Assembly (NCBI GenBank): GCA_023138835.1
Contig: JAGLOP010000001.1
Location: 186,001-250,000, forward strand
Length of the DNA stretch: 64,000 nucleotides
DNA from: Arcobacteraceae bacterium
Lineage (GTDB): Bacteria; Campylobacterota; Campylobacteria; Campylobacterales; Arcobacteraceae
Direction of reading: 5' to 3'
Every line of letters starts with the position of its first letter. Within the stretch, counting starts at the first letter, position 1. Under the pieces are notes generated by a model, which searched no databases, was not told where the DNA came from, and saw only the letters and a list, made by a program, of their open reading frames with translations. Both the position numbers and the translations under genes were made by a program. This document shows, piece after piece, positions 26,913 through 35,840 of this stretch.

Positions 26913-28007
26913 ATGGATAATTACGAATACACACAAACTTTAAAAATATTAAATCAGAAATTAGAAAATATAGAATTAATTTTAAAGCCAAATGAGATAC
27001 TAGATAGACTTGATAAAATAACTACATTGGAACAAAATCCAGAATTTTGGAACAACCAAGAAGAAGCAACAAAAATAGGTCAAGAAAAAAACAGACTTCT
27101 TGGTCGTTTAAATAAGTTTAAAAAAGCAAATGAAACTTTAATGGATGCCAGTGAATTATATGAGATGGCGTGCGAAGAAAAAGATGAGGAAACGATACAA
27201 ACACTTTTTGAAGAAGCACCGGCACTTGAAGAGATAATAGCAAAAACAGAAGTTGAAGTTATGTTAAGCGGTGATGATGATGGAAGTAATGCCATTGTAA
27301 CTATTCACCCGGGAGCCGGGGGAACTGAAAGTTGTGATTGGGCTAATATGCTTTATCGTATGTATCTTAGATGGGCTGAAAAAAAAGATTTCAAAATTGA
27401 GATTTTGGATTATCAGGTGGGGGATGAAGCGGGTATAAAAGATGTCAGTTTTATTGTAAGCGGAATTAACGCTTATGGTTATTTAAAAACTGAAAATGGA
27501 ATTCACAGACTTGTACGAATCAGTCCATTTGATTCTAACGCTAAACGGCATACCTCTTTTGCATCAGTTATGGTATCTCCTGAAGTTGATGATGATATTG
27601 ATATAGAAATAGAAGATAAAGATATAAGAATAGATACATATAGAGCCAGCGGAGCTGGCGGTCAACATGTAAATAAAACAGAATCAGCTATTAGAATTAC
27701 ACATATTGAGACAAATGTTGTGGTTCAATGTCAAAATGACAGAAGTCAACATAAAAATAAAGCAAGTGCTATGAAAATGTTAAAATCAAGACTTTATGAA
27801 TTAGAACTTGAGAAACAAAAAGCCGAAAAAGATGGAATTTCTAAAAGTGAAATTGGGTGGGGACACCAAATTCGTTCATATGTGATGCAACCTTATCAAC
27901 AAGTAAAAGATACTAGGAGTAATATTGGTTATTCAAATATTGATGCTATTTTAGATGGGGATTTGGATAAAGTAATTGAGGATGTTTTAATCTCTATTAG
28001 TAAGTAG
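26913..28007 (+). CDS. prfB: Peptide chain release factor 2
   Basis: 364 residues. The stop-codon-reading tripeptide is SPF ([18 protein letters not shown]), specific for RF2 (UGA/UAA), and the peptidyl-hydrolysis motif is [15 protein letters not shown]. The reading frame is continuous from the start, so the programmed +1 frameshift that autoregulates prfB in many bacteria is absent. Its end overlaps the convergent thioredoxin-fold gene by 21 bases. The promoter layout suggests a leaderless mRNA. Confidence 0.96.
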   Translation: MDNYEYTQTLKILNQKLENIELILKPNEILDRLDKITTLEQNPEFWNNQEEATKIGQEKNRLLGRLNKFKKANETLMDASELYEMACEEKDEETIQTLFEEAPALEEIIAKTEVEVMLSGDDDGSNAIVTIHPGAGGTESCDWANMLYRMYLRWAEKKDFKIEILDYQVGDEAGIKDVSFIVSGINAYGYLKTENGIHRLVRISPFDSNAKRHTSFASVMVSPEVDDDIDIEIEDKDIRIDTYRASGAGGQHVNKTESAIRITHIETNVVVQCQNDRSQHKNKASAMKMLKSRLYELELEKQKAEKDGISKSEIGWGHQIRSYVMQPYQQVKDTRSNIGYSNIDAILDGDLDKVIEDVLISISK

Positions 28008-28403
28008 TTTAACAATATTTGTTAATTTGTCCGGTGGAATATACCCAAAGACAGGATCAATTAAAAATGATTCATCTTTTTGGGATACAAAAAACAAAGC
28101 AGGAAAATCTAAAGTATAAAACAGCTCAATAGGATAACTGTTTTCATCTTCATAAGTAGCGATAACTGCTACAAAATTTTCATTTAACTGTTTTATATAC
28201 TGCTGATTTCGAAAAGTTATCTCAAACATCTTTTGACAATCTTCACAATTCTTTTTTCTTAAAATTAACATCATCGGTTTATTTTGTTTTTTTGCCATAA
28301 TCAAAGCTTTTTCATAATCACCATGCCACCTTATTGCAGATGCACTTAAATTATTTATGATTCCAAATAACAATAAAATCAGTATAGCTTTGTTAAGTAT
28401 CAT
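27987..28403 (-). CDS. Exported thioredoxin-fold protein (thioredoxin_7/DUF255-like)
   Basis: 138 residues with an N-terminal signal sequence (cleavage near residue 22), then [20 protein letters not shown] and the redox motif C-E-D-C (CEDCQKMF), followed by [15 protein letters not shown] and the cis-Pro region DFPALFFV. This resembles the small periplasmic thioredoxin-like proteins used in cytochrome assembly or disulfide handling. It begins 4 bases after the pentahaem cytochrome gene, suggesting it reduces haem-binding cysteines for that cytochrome; this is inference. Confidence 0.8.
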   Translation of the reverse strand: MILNKAILILLLFGIINNLSASAIRWHGDYEKALIMAKKQNKPMMLILRKKNCEDCQKMFEITFRNQQYIKQLNENFVAVIATYEDENSYPIELFYTLDFPALFFVSQKDESFLIDPVFGYIPPDKLTNIVKLLTNRD

Positions 28404-28407
28404 AATA

Positions 28408-30237
28408 TTATTTTTTAAATTCTTTTATTATTTTATTAAGCTCTACAACCGGTGGATTTGGAAGCTGTGGATATACTTTTTGTACACCTGAAGTTACCCA
28501 TTGCGGATAAATCCTAAAATTTAATTTTACAGTTGCCATGAGTGGATATTTAATATTCTTTAATTGCATATCATAAGTTTCTACCCTTCTCTCTCCCGAG
28601 GGTATCCTTGTATCACTTAAAAGTTTTTCATATCTCCAAAATAACAATCCAACAGGTTCGCCGTTTTTATCTCCAAATACTTTCATAAAAACTCTTGCCT
28701 CTTTACCCAAATCTCCGTCTTTTTTTAGTTTTCCACTTTGAAATACAATTTGTCCATCTTTATCTTTAACTGTAATATCAAGCCATAGTTCTCTAAAATC
28801 AGCAACTCCTGTGGGTAAATGATGTCCGGCACCTACATTTTTAACACCGACTATTAATTTTCCATCTTTTATATCTACATCTAGTTTTGCAGAAGTTTTA
28901 AGTAATTGTATAGTTTGATCTTCATGTGTTTTACTTTTAAGTCCAGATAAAAAATGATTTGAACCGGAAAAATAATGAACTTTTATATCTTTTTTTATCT
29001 TTCCACCTTTGGTTGACTGCCCTTTTAAAGGTGAAAAATCCCCATTTTCTAAATTTGTCATATGACAATCTATACAAGTTTTGTGTTTAGATGGATCTTT
29101 TGGATTATTAAAAGGTGATTTTTCCCACTCGTCAAAAGTTGAAACTACTTTCTTCCCAGATTTACTTAAAAAACTTGGTAAAAATTCATTGTGACAAGAA
29201 GCACAATATTTACTCTCTTTATATAGTTCCTTCGAATAACTTTTTTTATGTACCTCAGGTTTTGAGTTAATAAATTTTTCACTTAACCATCTTCCCGTAT
29301 CAGAACTGCTATCTTCAAATGTATATTTTTTTCTATTTGTTAAATCGAGAGAATAAGAAGCATTTCCTTTACTTGAAGCTTCTGTAATTCGATGACAAGC
29401 TACACACGAAACTCCCTCTTCAAGTCTAAAATTACCATGTTTTTTAAACTCATTAAGCAGCGTTTTTGCACCTTTTTCAAACATCTCATTGCTTAAAAAG
29501 TTACCATCCATACCATGTGATGTTTTTGATTGTTTGGTTGTTACGGCACTTGGATTGTGACATCCCATACACCATTGTCTAAATTCTTCGCCCTTATCTT
29601 CAGCTGCCAAAGCTTCAGAAACCATATAATATGGATTTGCACTGGTAATATTTTTATGATTTGAATCTGCCCATTGGTTAAATATCTCTTCATGACAAGA
29701 TTTACATTTAGCAGAGTTTGTCCAATCTTCACTATGGTATCTTTTCACATTATCACTAAGTTTTATCAATGTTAATTTATCTTCACTGTAAGATACGGTT
29801 GGAGTTGAGATACTAAAAGCCAATATAAAAAACAAAGCAAATGTTTTAAGTCTTGTTTTTACTTTTTTGATATGATATATTAAAGATCCAACTAAAAAGA
29901 ATGCCCCAAAAAGATGAATATTAAAAGCATACAATCCAAATATATCTCCACCACGATTACCCACTAAAAATAGATAAAGACCGCTGGCAATAACCAAAAA
30001 GAGTATAAGACCTAAGATTAATCCATCTTTACTATTTATTTTTTTAATAATTAAAAACTCAAAAGTGTGTGTATTGGCAAATGGAATTATTAGAAATATT
30101 GCCAAAGTAAGGGAACCTATCACATGAACTGCTCTTATAGTTGTAAGATATTCCCAACTTATATTAAACAGATCAAGTTGCAATAACCCTGTAAGGAACA
30201 TCAACGATATAAATATTTTTATATTAATTGTCTTCAT
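28408..30237 (-). CDS. Membrane pentahaem cytochrome c with N-terminal cytochrome-b-like helices
   Basis: 609 residues. Five hydrophobic helices (about 6-22, 32-54, 72-92, 103-122, 133-148) carry well-placed histidines (H38, H57, H108, H122). A periplasmic domain then has five CXXCH sites: CKSCH (C178), CMGCH, CVACH, CASCH and CIDCH. A C-terminal beta domain includes VGAGHHLPTGVADFRELWL. The helical part looks like a small b-type cytochrome, so this may be a fused quinol oxidase/multihaem reductase; the electron acceptor is unknown. ATG at 30237 is chosen over ATG 30249: GGAG lies 6 bases before it. It overlaps the peroxidase-like gene by 14 bases. Confidence 0.75.
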   Translation of the reverse strand: MKTINIKIFISLMFLTGLLQLDLFNISWEYLTTIRAVHVIGSLTLAIFLIIPFANTHTFEFLIIKKINSKDGLILGLILFLVIASGLYLFLVGNRGGDIFGLYAFNIHLFGAFFLVGSLIYHIKKVKTRLKTFALFFILAFSISTPTVSYSEDKLTLIKLSDNVKRYHSEDWTNSAKCKSCHEEIFNQWADSNHKNITSANPYYMVSEALAAEDKGEEFRQWCMGCHNPSAVTTKQSKTSHGMDGNFLSNEMFEKGAKTLLNEFKKHGNFRLEEGVSCVACHRITEASSKGNASYSLDLTNRKKYTFEDSSSDTGRWLSEKFINSKPEVHKKSYSKELYKESKYCASCHNEFLPSFLSKSGKKVVSTFDEWEKSPFNNPKDPSKHKTCIDCHMTNLENGDFSPLKGQSTKGGKIKKDIKVHYFSGSNHFLSGLKSKTHEDQTIQLLKTSAKLDVDIKDGKLIVGVKNVGAGHHLPTGVADFRELWLDITVKDKDGQIVFQSGKLKKDGDLGKEARVFMKVFGDKNGEPVGLLFWRYEKLLSDTRIPSGERRVETYDMQLKNIKYPLMATVKLNFRIYPQWVTSGVQKVYPQLPNPPVVELNKIIKEFKK

Positions 30238-31390
30238 CAAAAACTCCATAATCTACTACATCACCCTCAAGTGTTTTTAGAAACTCTACGATCTCATCTA
30301 TTTGAACACTCGTAAGATTCTTTCCTGCTTGATGTTTTGCCATAATATCAACAGCTTCTCTTATTTTAGATACAGCACCATTATGAAAATATGGCGATGT
30401 TTTAGTAACATTTCTTAGAATTGGAACTCTAAAAAAGCTTGCATTATCTCGACCTTTAAAGCCACCTATGTTTTCAAAAGGAAAACTTGTATCTATAATT
30501 TTTCCCTCTTCCAATGAATAATTTGGTCGCAAATCATGAATTCTTGCATTTGTTCTTACAGGAAATCTTTGTACACTTTCCCCACCAACTCCCATACCAG
30601 TATGGCACCCTTTGCATCCAAAATTGATAAAATTAGCAAATCCTCTTTTTGCTTCATCACTTATAGCATCATTATCACCATCTAAAAATTTATCATAAGA
30701 ACCACGTGTGAGTAAAGTTCTCACATAAGCATCAATCGCTTTTGTTATATTTTTAAAATTAATATCTTCATTAAATATTGTTTTAAATTTTGCTGCATAA
30801 TCAGAATCAGCCTTTAATCTTTGCTCAACTTCATCTTCGCTTATATTCATCTTAAAATGACTTTTTATAGAATTGCTAATTTGTTCTTGAATAGTTTTAA
30901 CTTCACCACTCCAAGTTAAAGATTTGGCTAGTGAAGAGTTTAAAATAGTCTGAACATTTAGTTTATATGGATTTTCATCAACGCCAACTGAAAATGTTAA
31001 TCTATCAGTACCGCTATTGTCCATTGTATGACAAGCCGCACAATTTGTTACATCTTTGGTTTTTCCTAAAATAGTATTAAGAAGTACCGGTTGAGTATTT
31101 CTTTCAATAGTATGACAAGTATTACAACTAATATCTCTATTTTGCGATAAAATTGCATCAAAATAGAGTTCTTTACCTAGGATAATTTTTTCTTTAGTTA
31201 ATAGATTATTTTTATTATCTTGTACTTTTAAAAGCCCCTCATAAGTTTTTGGTATTGGTTTCATAGCACGACTTAATGCCTCTTGCCTTAATTCCTCATC
31301 ACTATATTCCTTAAACTCTTTTTGTGGTAAAAGAAACTGTAGTGACAATAAAAAAGCTATAATTATCAATGATAGTATAGTTTGTTTCAT
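30224..31390 (-). CDS. Di-haem cytochrome c peroxidase (CcpA/MauG) family protein with an extra haem site
   Basis: 388 residues with an N-terminal signal/anchor helix (about 3-21). LGKELYFDAILSQNRDISCN leads to CNTCH (C89). A second site CAACH (C117) comes only 28 residues later in an insertion, then the family block FSVGVDENPYKLNVQTILNS and WSGEVKTIQEQ, and the third site CKGCH (C259). Canonical peroxidases have two haems; three suggests a variant reductase or oxidase. It overlaps the pentahaem gene, so the two are co-translated. Two 17-bp direct repeats lie upstream, next to an AraC-type gene. Confidence 0.85.
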   Translation of the reverse strand: MKQTILSLIIIAFLLSLQFLLPQKEFKEYSDEELRQEALSRAMKPIPKTYEGLLKVQDNKNNLLTKEKIILGKELYFDAILSQNRDISCNTCHTIERNTQPVLLNTILGKTKDVTNCAACHTMDNSGTDRLTFSVGVDENPYKLNVQTILNSSLAKSLTWSGEVKTIQEQISNSIKSHFKMNISEDEVEQRLKADSDYAAKFKTIFNEDINFKNITKAIDAYVRTLLTRGSYDKFLDGDNDAISDEAKRGFANFINFGCKGCHTGMGVGGESVQRFPVRTNARIHDLRPNYSLEEGKIIDTSFPFENIGGFKGRDNASFFRVPILRNVTKTSPYFHNGAVSKIREAVDIMAKHQAGKNLTSVQIDEIVEFLKTLEGDVVDYGVFDEDN

Positions 31391-31458
31391 CTTATTTCCA
31401 ACATTATTTATTTTATATTATTAGTATATATGAAAAACAAATAATAATCAATAATTTT

Positions 31459-31497
31459 TTAGCACTAAAAGGATTTTATTTTAGCAGTAAAAGGATT
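31459..31497. promoter_or_regulatory. Tandem direct repeat, probable AraC-family operator
   Basis: TTAGCACTAAAAGGATT (31459-31475) and TTAGCAGTAAAAGGATT (31481-31497) differ at one base and are 22 bases apart, about two helical turns. The pair lies between the AraC-type gene and the peroxidase-like gene, 69-107 bases upstream of the peroxidase ATG. AraC-family proteins bind direct repeats of this length on one DNA face. Confidence 0.65.
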
Positions 31498-31511
31498 ATT
31501 TTTAGTTAGTA

Positions 31512-32429
31512 TTATTTAAGTAAATCTTTTGGATAAACACCAAAAGTATCAAAAAAAAGTTTACTAAAATGTCCTTGATGTTTATATCCTACCTCTTTAG
31601 CAATTTCTCCTATATTTAAAACTTGCTCTTTTAAAAGTAAATTTGCTTTTTTTAGTCGAAGTTTTTGTATATAACCATAAATAGTAGTTTTATATACTTT
31701 TTTAAAAGTCTTTTTTAGTTTTGATTCATTTGTTGCACAAAGATGAGCTAAAGATTGAATAGTAGGAGCAGTTACAAAATTTTTCAATAGATAACTTTTT
31801 GCTTTTTTTGCTATATACAACTCATCTTCATTTATATTTTCATCATATATATCAAGTAAAGAAAATCTATGTATCATAAACTCAATAACACTATGCTCAC
31901 ATCTAATACTATTCATATTGTTCTCTAACTTTGTATTTATGATTTTATCAATTATATATAAACTCAAAGCATCTATTGGTTGGGTATTTATAAGTTCTAA
32001 AGATAATTCATCTTGTATCTTTTCATATAGCAAATCAATAGGTTCATTTTTATTGGAACTTAGATATCTTTTTAGAAAGAAATCAGCAATAAATAAAACA
32101 AATATATTTGTTCTCTTAGCTTTTTTAATAGTCAAAGTAAAATCTTGTTTTGATGAACAATAAATATTTATATCATTTTTTTTAGAAGAATACTCTTTTT
32201 TATTTATATTGTCACAAAGCAAAATATTACCATCTTTTACAACAGGAATAAACACCATCCTATCAAGATTTTTTATATGAAATATTTTATCTATATTCTT
32301 TTCTAAAGATATATCAAAAAACACTATCCCGTTTGATATATCAACTCTTGTGATATAACAATTATTTTCTTTATATATTTGGGTTATTTTGTAGCTTGTA
32401 TCTGTAATATTAAAAAAGAAACTATCCAT
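31512..32429 (-). CDS. AraC-family transcriptional regulator
   Basis: 305 residues. The C-terminal about 95 residues form the double helix-turn-helix: IQSLAHLCATNESKLKKTFK, then IGEIAKEVGYKHQGHFSKLF followed by the FGVYPKDLL end. The N-terminal about 200 residues are an unrecognised sensor region with few similarities visible. It lies directly upstream of the peroxidase/pentahaem pair on the same strand; the tandem repeat just past its stop is the natural candidate operator. It starts 3 bases after the SDR stop. Confidence 0.9.
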   Translation of the reverse strand: MDSFFFNITDTSYKITQIYKENNCYITRVDISNGIVFFDISLEKNIDKIFHIKNLDRMVFIPVVKDGNILLCDNINKKEYSSKKNDINIYCSSKQDFTLTIKKAKRTNIFVLFIADFFLKRYLSSNKNEPIDLLYEKIQDELSLELINTQPIDALSLYIIDKIINTKLENNMNSIRCEHSVIEFMIHRFSLLDIYDENINEDELYIAKKAKSYLLKNFVTAPTIQSLAHLCATNESKLKKTFKKVYKTTIYGYIQKLRLKKANLLLKEQVLNIGEIAKEVGYKHQGHFSKLFFDTFGVYPKDLLK

Positions 32430-32432
32430 ATT

Positions 32433-33254
32433 TTATATTTTATAGTATTCCCGTACTCTTCTCTCAAAATCCTCATCACTTAACTCTTTTTTCATAGGTA
32501 TAAACTTTTTAGCTTTATCTCCTACTGTTACCCTTGCTTTGAATTTGTCATTTTGAATAATTTCTAAAATCATTTGTGCAACCTCTTTTACATCATTTCC
32601 ATTGTTTATTTGATCAACTATGACTGGTGCTAAATTTGATACTATTTTTGAATATGGAGAGTTTTTATCAAATGTTTCAAAATTTGTTTTTAGATTTTCC
32701 CTTGCAAATTTTGTATTAAAAAATCCCGGCATAATTGAATTAACTCTTATATTGAAATCCTTTAGTTCATATCTTAATGAATCTGTTATTCCCTCAACCG
32801 CATATTTGCTTGAATTATAAAGAGTTAAAAGAGGCAGTCCTATTTTACCTAAAAATGAACTGATATTTATAATTATACCGCTGTTTTGTTTTCTCATAAT
32901 TGGTATTACAGCTTTGCAAACTCGTAAAACACCAAATACATTTATGTTAAACTGATCATACATCTGTTCTTCACTTACATCTTCAACCGTTGAAACTAAC
33001 CCATATCCTGCATTATTTATAAGTATGTCTATTTGGTTTTGTTCTTTATATATGGTATCTATTGTTTGTTTTATATCTGAAGAGTTTGTGATATCAAGTT
33101 TTATCGGAATTAGATTTGTTTGTTTTATACTTTGCAGTTTTTCAGGTTCTCTTGTCCCCGCATATACTATAAAGTCAAAAGTGGATAAAAACAAAGCCGT
33201 TTGCTTACCCATTCCAGAGCCGGCTCCTGTTATTAAAACAACTTTTTTATCCAC
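32433..33254 (-). CDS. Short-chain dehydrogenase/reductase
   Basis: 273 residues of the classical SDR fold: ITGAGSGMGKQ nucleotide-binding loop, NNAGYG, catalytic Ser in NISSFLGK and Tyr-Lys in YNSSKYAVEG, then MPGFFNTKFA. Substrate unknown; the length and the AVEG after the catalytic Lys resemble broad-specificity oxidoreductases. It precedes the AraC gene by 3 bases and may share its transcript. No clear link to denitrification. Confidence 0.85.
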   Translation of the reverse strand: MDKKVVLITGAGSGMGKQTALFLSTFDFIVYAGTREPEKLQSIKQTNLIPIKLDITNSSDIKQTIDTIYKEQNQIDILINNAGYGLVSTVEDVSEEQMYDQFNINVFGVLRVCKAVIPIMRKQNSGIIINISSFLGKIGLPLLTLYNSSKYAVEGITDSLRYELKDFNIRVNSIMPGFFNTKFARENLKTNFETFDKNSPYSKIVSNLAPVIVDQINNGNDVKEVAQMILEIIQNDKFKARVTVGDKAKKFIPMKKELSDEDFERRVREYYKI

Positions 33255-33266
33255 AAGTTTACCTTA

Positions 33267-33677
33267 CTATTTCATCTCAAAAAATGTTTTTACCCACTGT
33301 TTTTCTTCCGGCAAATGAAAAGGTATTTTACCAATTTGTGTACCATTTTTATCCATAATAATCAAATCATTATCAACAATCTTTAAAAATTCTTTTCCCC
33401 AACCTTTTTCAAGTTGATCTAATCTGCTAAAAACTTCAGTAATAGGCGGTTTTTCTTTTTCTTTTGAACCTTTCATCATAATTTGAAATCCACCAACTCT
33501 TTTTTCTAAATAATATGGAATATATTCTTTAAGTTCTTTATAAATTCTTTTACTTTTGTGTTCAGGTTGTGCATCTTGAAGTGCGTTAAATCCAAGTACA
33601 AAAAACAATATTGTAAGTCCAATTATAAATAAGTTGCTAAGTTTAAAATTTTTTGATTTATCTTCATTTTCTTTCAT
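33267..33677 (-). CDS. Single-helix membrane protein, unknown function
   Basis: 136 residues: a charged cytoplasmic N-terminus, one membrane helix (about 14-32, LFIIGLTILFFVLGFNALQ) and an extracytoplasmic domain with KRIYKELKEYIPYYLEKRVGGFQIM and NDLIIMDKNGTQIGKIPFHL. No cysteine or haem site. It lies 2 bases after the precorrin-2 dehydrogenase gene, so it is probably co-transcribed with this tetrapyrrole gene. I do not recognise it. Confidence 0.65.
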   Translation of the reverse strand: MKENEDKSKNFKLSNLFIIGLTILFFVLGFNALQDAQPEHKSKRIYKELKEYIPYYLEKRVGGFQIMMKGSKEKEKPPITEVFSRLDQLEKGWGKEFLKIVDNDLIIMDKNGTQIGKIPFHLPEEKQWVKTFFEMK

Positions 33678-33679
33678 AA

Positions 33680-34252
33680 TTAATTATTCTCCCAAGTTGA
33701 TATATATTGTTCAGCCTTCTTATCTAAAAATTCCATTCTATCTTTCCCTTTTGGCATTGTTTTTCTATAATTCTTCATCTCTTTTAAAAAATCTCCTATT
33801 GAATTGGGTATTAGATTTTGCAAATATCTTCTTAAATGTTTTGCCATTGCAGGTGAGCTTCCACTCGTAGAAACTGCGATTGTTAAATCATCTTTTTTTA
33901 TATATGACGGGAATATAAAATCACAATAATTTACACTGTCTACACTGTTTACCAAACAATTCGACAATAGTTTTGCCTCATTGAAAATCTGCTCTTGTAA
34001 AGGTATATCATCAACTGCAACTATCACTACACCAAATTTATTGATATCAGCTGTTTTATATACTCTATCTTCATATACTAAATTATTTTCATCAATCATT
34101 TGCTTCATATGTAAGCTAAGCTCAGGGGCAATTACTTTGATATTTGATGTAAAATCTAATAGATGTTCTAACTTCTCACTGGCAATATATCCGCCGCCTA
34201 CTATTAAAATACTTATATTATCTAATTTGATAAAAGCTGGAAAATAAGCCAA
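33680..34252 (-). CDS. Precorrin-2 dehydrogenase (Met8/CysG N-domain family)
   Basis: 190 residues starting at TTG; GGAG 7 bases upstream supports it and no in-frame ATG fits. ILIVGGGYIASEKL is the NAD-binding loop, followed by VNSVDSVNYCDFIFPSYI and AVSTSGSSPAMAKHLR, as in the N-terminal half of CysG and in Met8. It oxidises precorrin-2 to sirohydrochlorin and may insert iron. In this setting it supplies siroheme for haem d1. Divergent from nirDL, whose product acts on siroheme. Confidence 0.9.
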   Translation of the reverse strand: MAYFPAFIKLDNISILIVGGGYIASEKLEHLLDFTSNIKVIAPELSLHMKQMIDENNLVYEDRVYKTADINKFGVVIVAVDDIPLQEQIFNEAKLLSNCLVNSVDSVNYCDFIFPSYIKKDDLTIAVSTSGSSPAMAKHLRRYLQNLIPNSIGDFLKEMKNYRKTMPKGKDRMEFLDKKAEQYISTWENN

Positions 34253-34306
34253 TACGATACTCCTAAATTATAATTTTGATTTTAGCATAAAAGAAATAAA
34301 GAAATA

Positions 34307-34320
34307 TTGACTTGAATTAA
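34307..34320. promoter_or_regulatory. Degenerate FNR/DNR box upstream of nirDL
   Basis: TTGAC-TTGA-ATTAA matches the TTGAT-N4-ATCAA consensus at 8 of 10 positions. TACAAT at 34343-34348 puts the start site near 34355, with the box centred about -41, the classical activator position. Confidence 0.5.
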
Positions 34321-34380
34321 TTTTAAACTTACTATTATTAGATACAATTTGTTTTTAAATTTAACATTAAGAAGACAATA

Positions 34381-35394
34381 ATGATACAAGAGATTTTATT
34401 AAGAGTACAAAAGAATTTTCCATTAACAGCTAAACCGTTTGAAGCTATTGCAAAAGAGCTGAATATGAGTGAAAATGAAGTTATATCTATTATTCAAGAA
34501 CAAAAAGACCAAAAAATAATTAGACAAACATCAGCTATTTTTGATACTAAAAGTTTAGGATATAAATCATCATTAGTCGCTTTTGAAATTGATGAAGATA
34601 AAATTGATGATGCTGTTAAAATTATCAATGCTCACCCTGGAGTTTCACATAACTACGAAAGAAATCATAAATTTAATATTTGGTTTACAATGGCTTGTTC
34701 ACCTGATAGTAAAATAGGACTAGATAAAACTATAGAAATTTTAGCTAAATTAACAAATGCAAATGCTTTTATAATGTTACCAACATTAAAACTGTTTAAA
34801 ATTTCTGTAAAACTTGATACTACGGGAAAAGGTGACAAAAAAGAAAAAATTGTACAAAAAGAAAAAATAGCTATTGATATGACACCTTTACATATGGATG
34901 TTGTTAAACTTTTACAAAATGATATAGAAATAAAATCTGAGCCTTTTGAAGAGATTATAAAAAAGCTAAATATAACTTATGAGCAATTTTTTGCAATTGT
35001 AAATGATCTACAAAAAAGCGGCATGATGAGAAGATTCGCTTCTATTTTAAATCACAGACGGGCAGGATTTAATGCAAATGCTATGGTTGTATGGGATGTT
35101 GATGAAAAAGATGGTGAAGAAATTGGTAAAACAGCAGCCCAATTTAGTGCTGTAAGCCATTGTTATTTAAGACCAAAATATGATAACTGGCAATACAATT
35201 TATTTACGATGGTTCACGGAAAAACAAAAGAAGAAACAAATGCTGTTATAGCAGATATTGAAAAAGAGATAGAATCAAAGTCTCATATGCCTTTATATTC
35301 GTCACGGGAATTTAAAAAAGTAAGACTTAAATATTTTACAAACGATGAATCTGTATGGGAAGACAAATATATTAATTTAGGAGAACAATCATAA
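34381..35394 (+). CDS. nirDL: Siroheme decarboxylase, fused NirD-NirL (AhbA/AhbB) type
   Basis: 337 residues made of two Lrp/AsnC-like repeats (about 1-150 and 165-335), each with a winged-helix part followed by an RAM-like domain. Repeat one has IIRQTSAIFDTKSLGYKSSL and HPGVSHNYERNHKFNIWFT; repeat two has MMRRFASILNHRRAGFNANA and VSHCYLRPKYDNWQYNLFTM. These Arg/His blocks are typical of NirD/L/G/H and AhbA/B, which decarboxylate siroheme to didecarboxysiroheme for haem d1. It is an enzyme, not a regulator, despite the AsnC fold. The next ORF overlaps its stop. Confidence 0.92.
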   Translation: MIQEILLRVQKNFPLTAKPFEAIAKELNMSENEVISIIQEQKDQKIIRQTSAIFDTKSLGYKSSLVAFEIDEDKIDDAVKIINAHPGVSHNYERNHKFNIWFTMACSPDSKIGLDKTIEILAKLTNANAFIMLPTLKLFKISVKLDTTGKGDKKEKIVQKEKIAIDMTPLHMDVVKLLQNDIEIKSEPFEEIIKKLNITYEQFFAIVNDLQKSGMMRRFASILNHRRAGFNANAMVVWDVDEKDGEEIGKTAAQFSAVSHCYLRPKYDNWQYNLFTMVHGKTKEETNAVIADIEKEIESKSHMPLYSSREFKKVRLKYFTNDESVWEDKYINLGEQS

Positions 35395-35801
35395 TGGAAA
35401 ATTTTTTAGAACTTGAAGGTGGTTATTTAGCAATAGGTGCCTTTGCTTTAGGAGCAGCAATTTTTGTAGGTACTCGTCCTTTTGTCGGAAATGGTCAAGC
35501 TTGGAAAAAAACTGTACCTTTTATTTTAATTACTATGGCTGGATTTATAAGTGCTCATTATTGGGTAACTACAAGTCGTATGGCTGATGTAAAGCAAAGA
35601 TTTATTAGTGGTGGTCCAGTTATATGTGAAAGTAAAGCCGTTAGAAAAGTTGCGCAATCAATTATAATAGATCCAAAAAGTTCACAGAATTGGACACTAA
35701 TAGAAGATGAATTTCATTCACCTGAATTTGAAAGAGGATTTCACAGTGCAAGATGTTTAGAATATTTTTATCCAACCAAAAACAATATTATTAAAAAATA
35801 A
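35394..35801 (+). CDS. Membrane protein coupled to nirDL, unknown function
   Basis: 135 residues with two membrane helices (about 10-27 and 40-58) and a soluble C-terminal domain with two cysteines (GGPVICESKAVRKVAQ and FHSARCLEYFYP). The ATG overlaps the nirDL stop (TAATG), so it is translationally coupled to a haem d1 gene. No CXXCH. It could help siroheme or d1 intermediates at the membrane, or be unrelated. I do not recognise the family. Confidence 0.7.
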   Translation: MENFLELEGGYLAIGAFALGAAIFVGTRPFVGNGQAWKKTVPFILITMAGFISAHYWVTTSRMADVKQRFISGGPVICESKAVRKVAQSIIIDPKSSQNWTLIEDEFHSPEFERGFHSARCLEYFYPTKNNIIKK

Positions 35802-35809
35802 TATTAACT

Positions 35810-35840
35810 AAAAAGAGGAAGAATAACTCTTCCTCTTTTT
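35810..35840. terminator. Bidirectional terminator after the nirDL unit
   Basis: AAAAAGAGGAAGA (35810-35822) / TCTTCCTCTTTTT (35828-35840), 13 bp, perfect, with A-tract and T-tract at the two ends. It serves the + unit and the convergent lipoprotein gene, whose stop codon it touches. Confidence 0.9.

Noticed and set aside
31440-31455. FNR-like site near AATAATCAATAATT upstream of the peroxidase
   Set aside because: Only one half-site (ATCAA) is present; the other half does not match TTGAT at the right spacing.
34381-35394. Lrp/AsnC-type transcription regulator
   Set aside because: The fold matches, but the two-repeat layout, Arg/His blocks and nir setting fit siroheme decarboxylase (NirDL/AhbAB).
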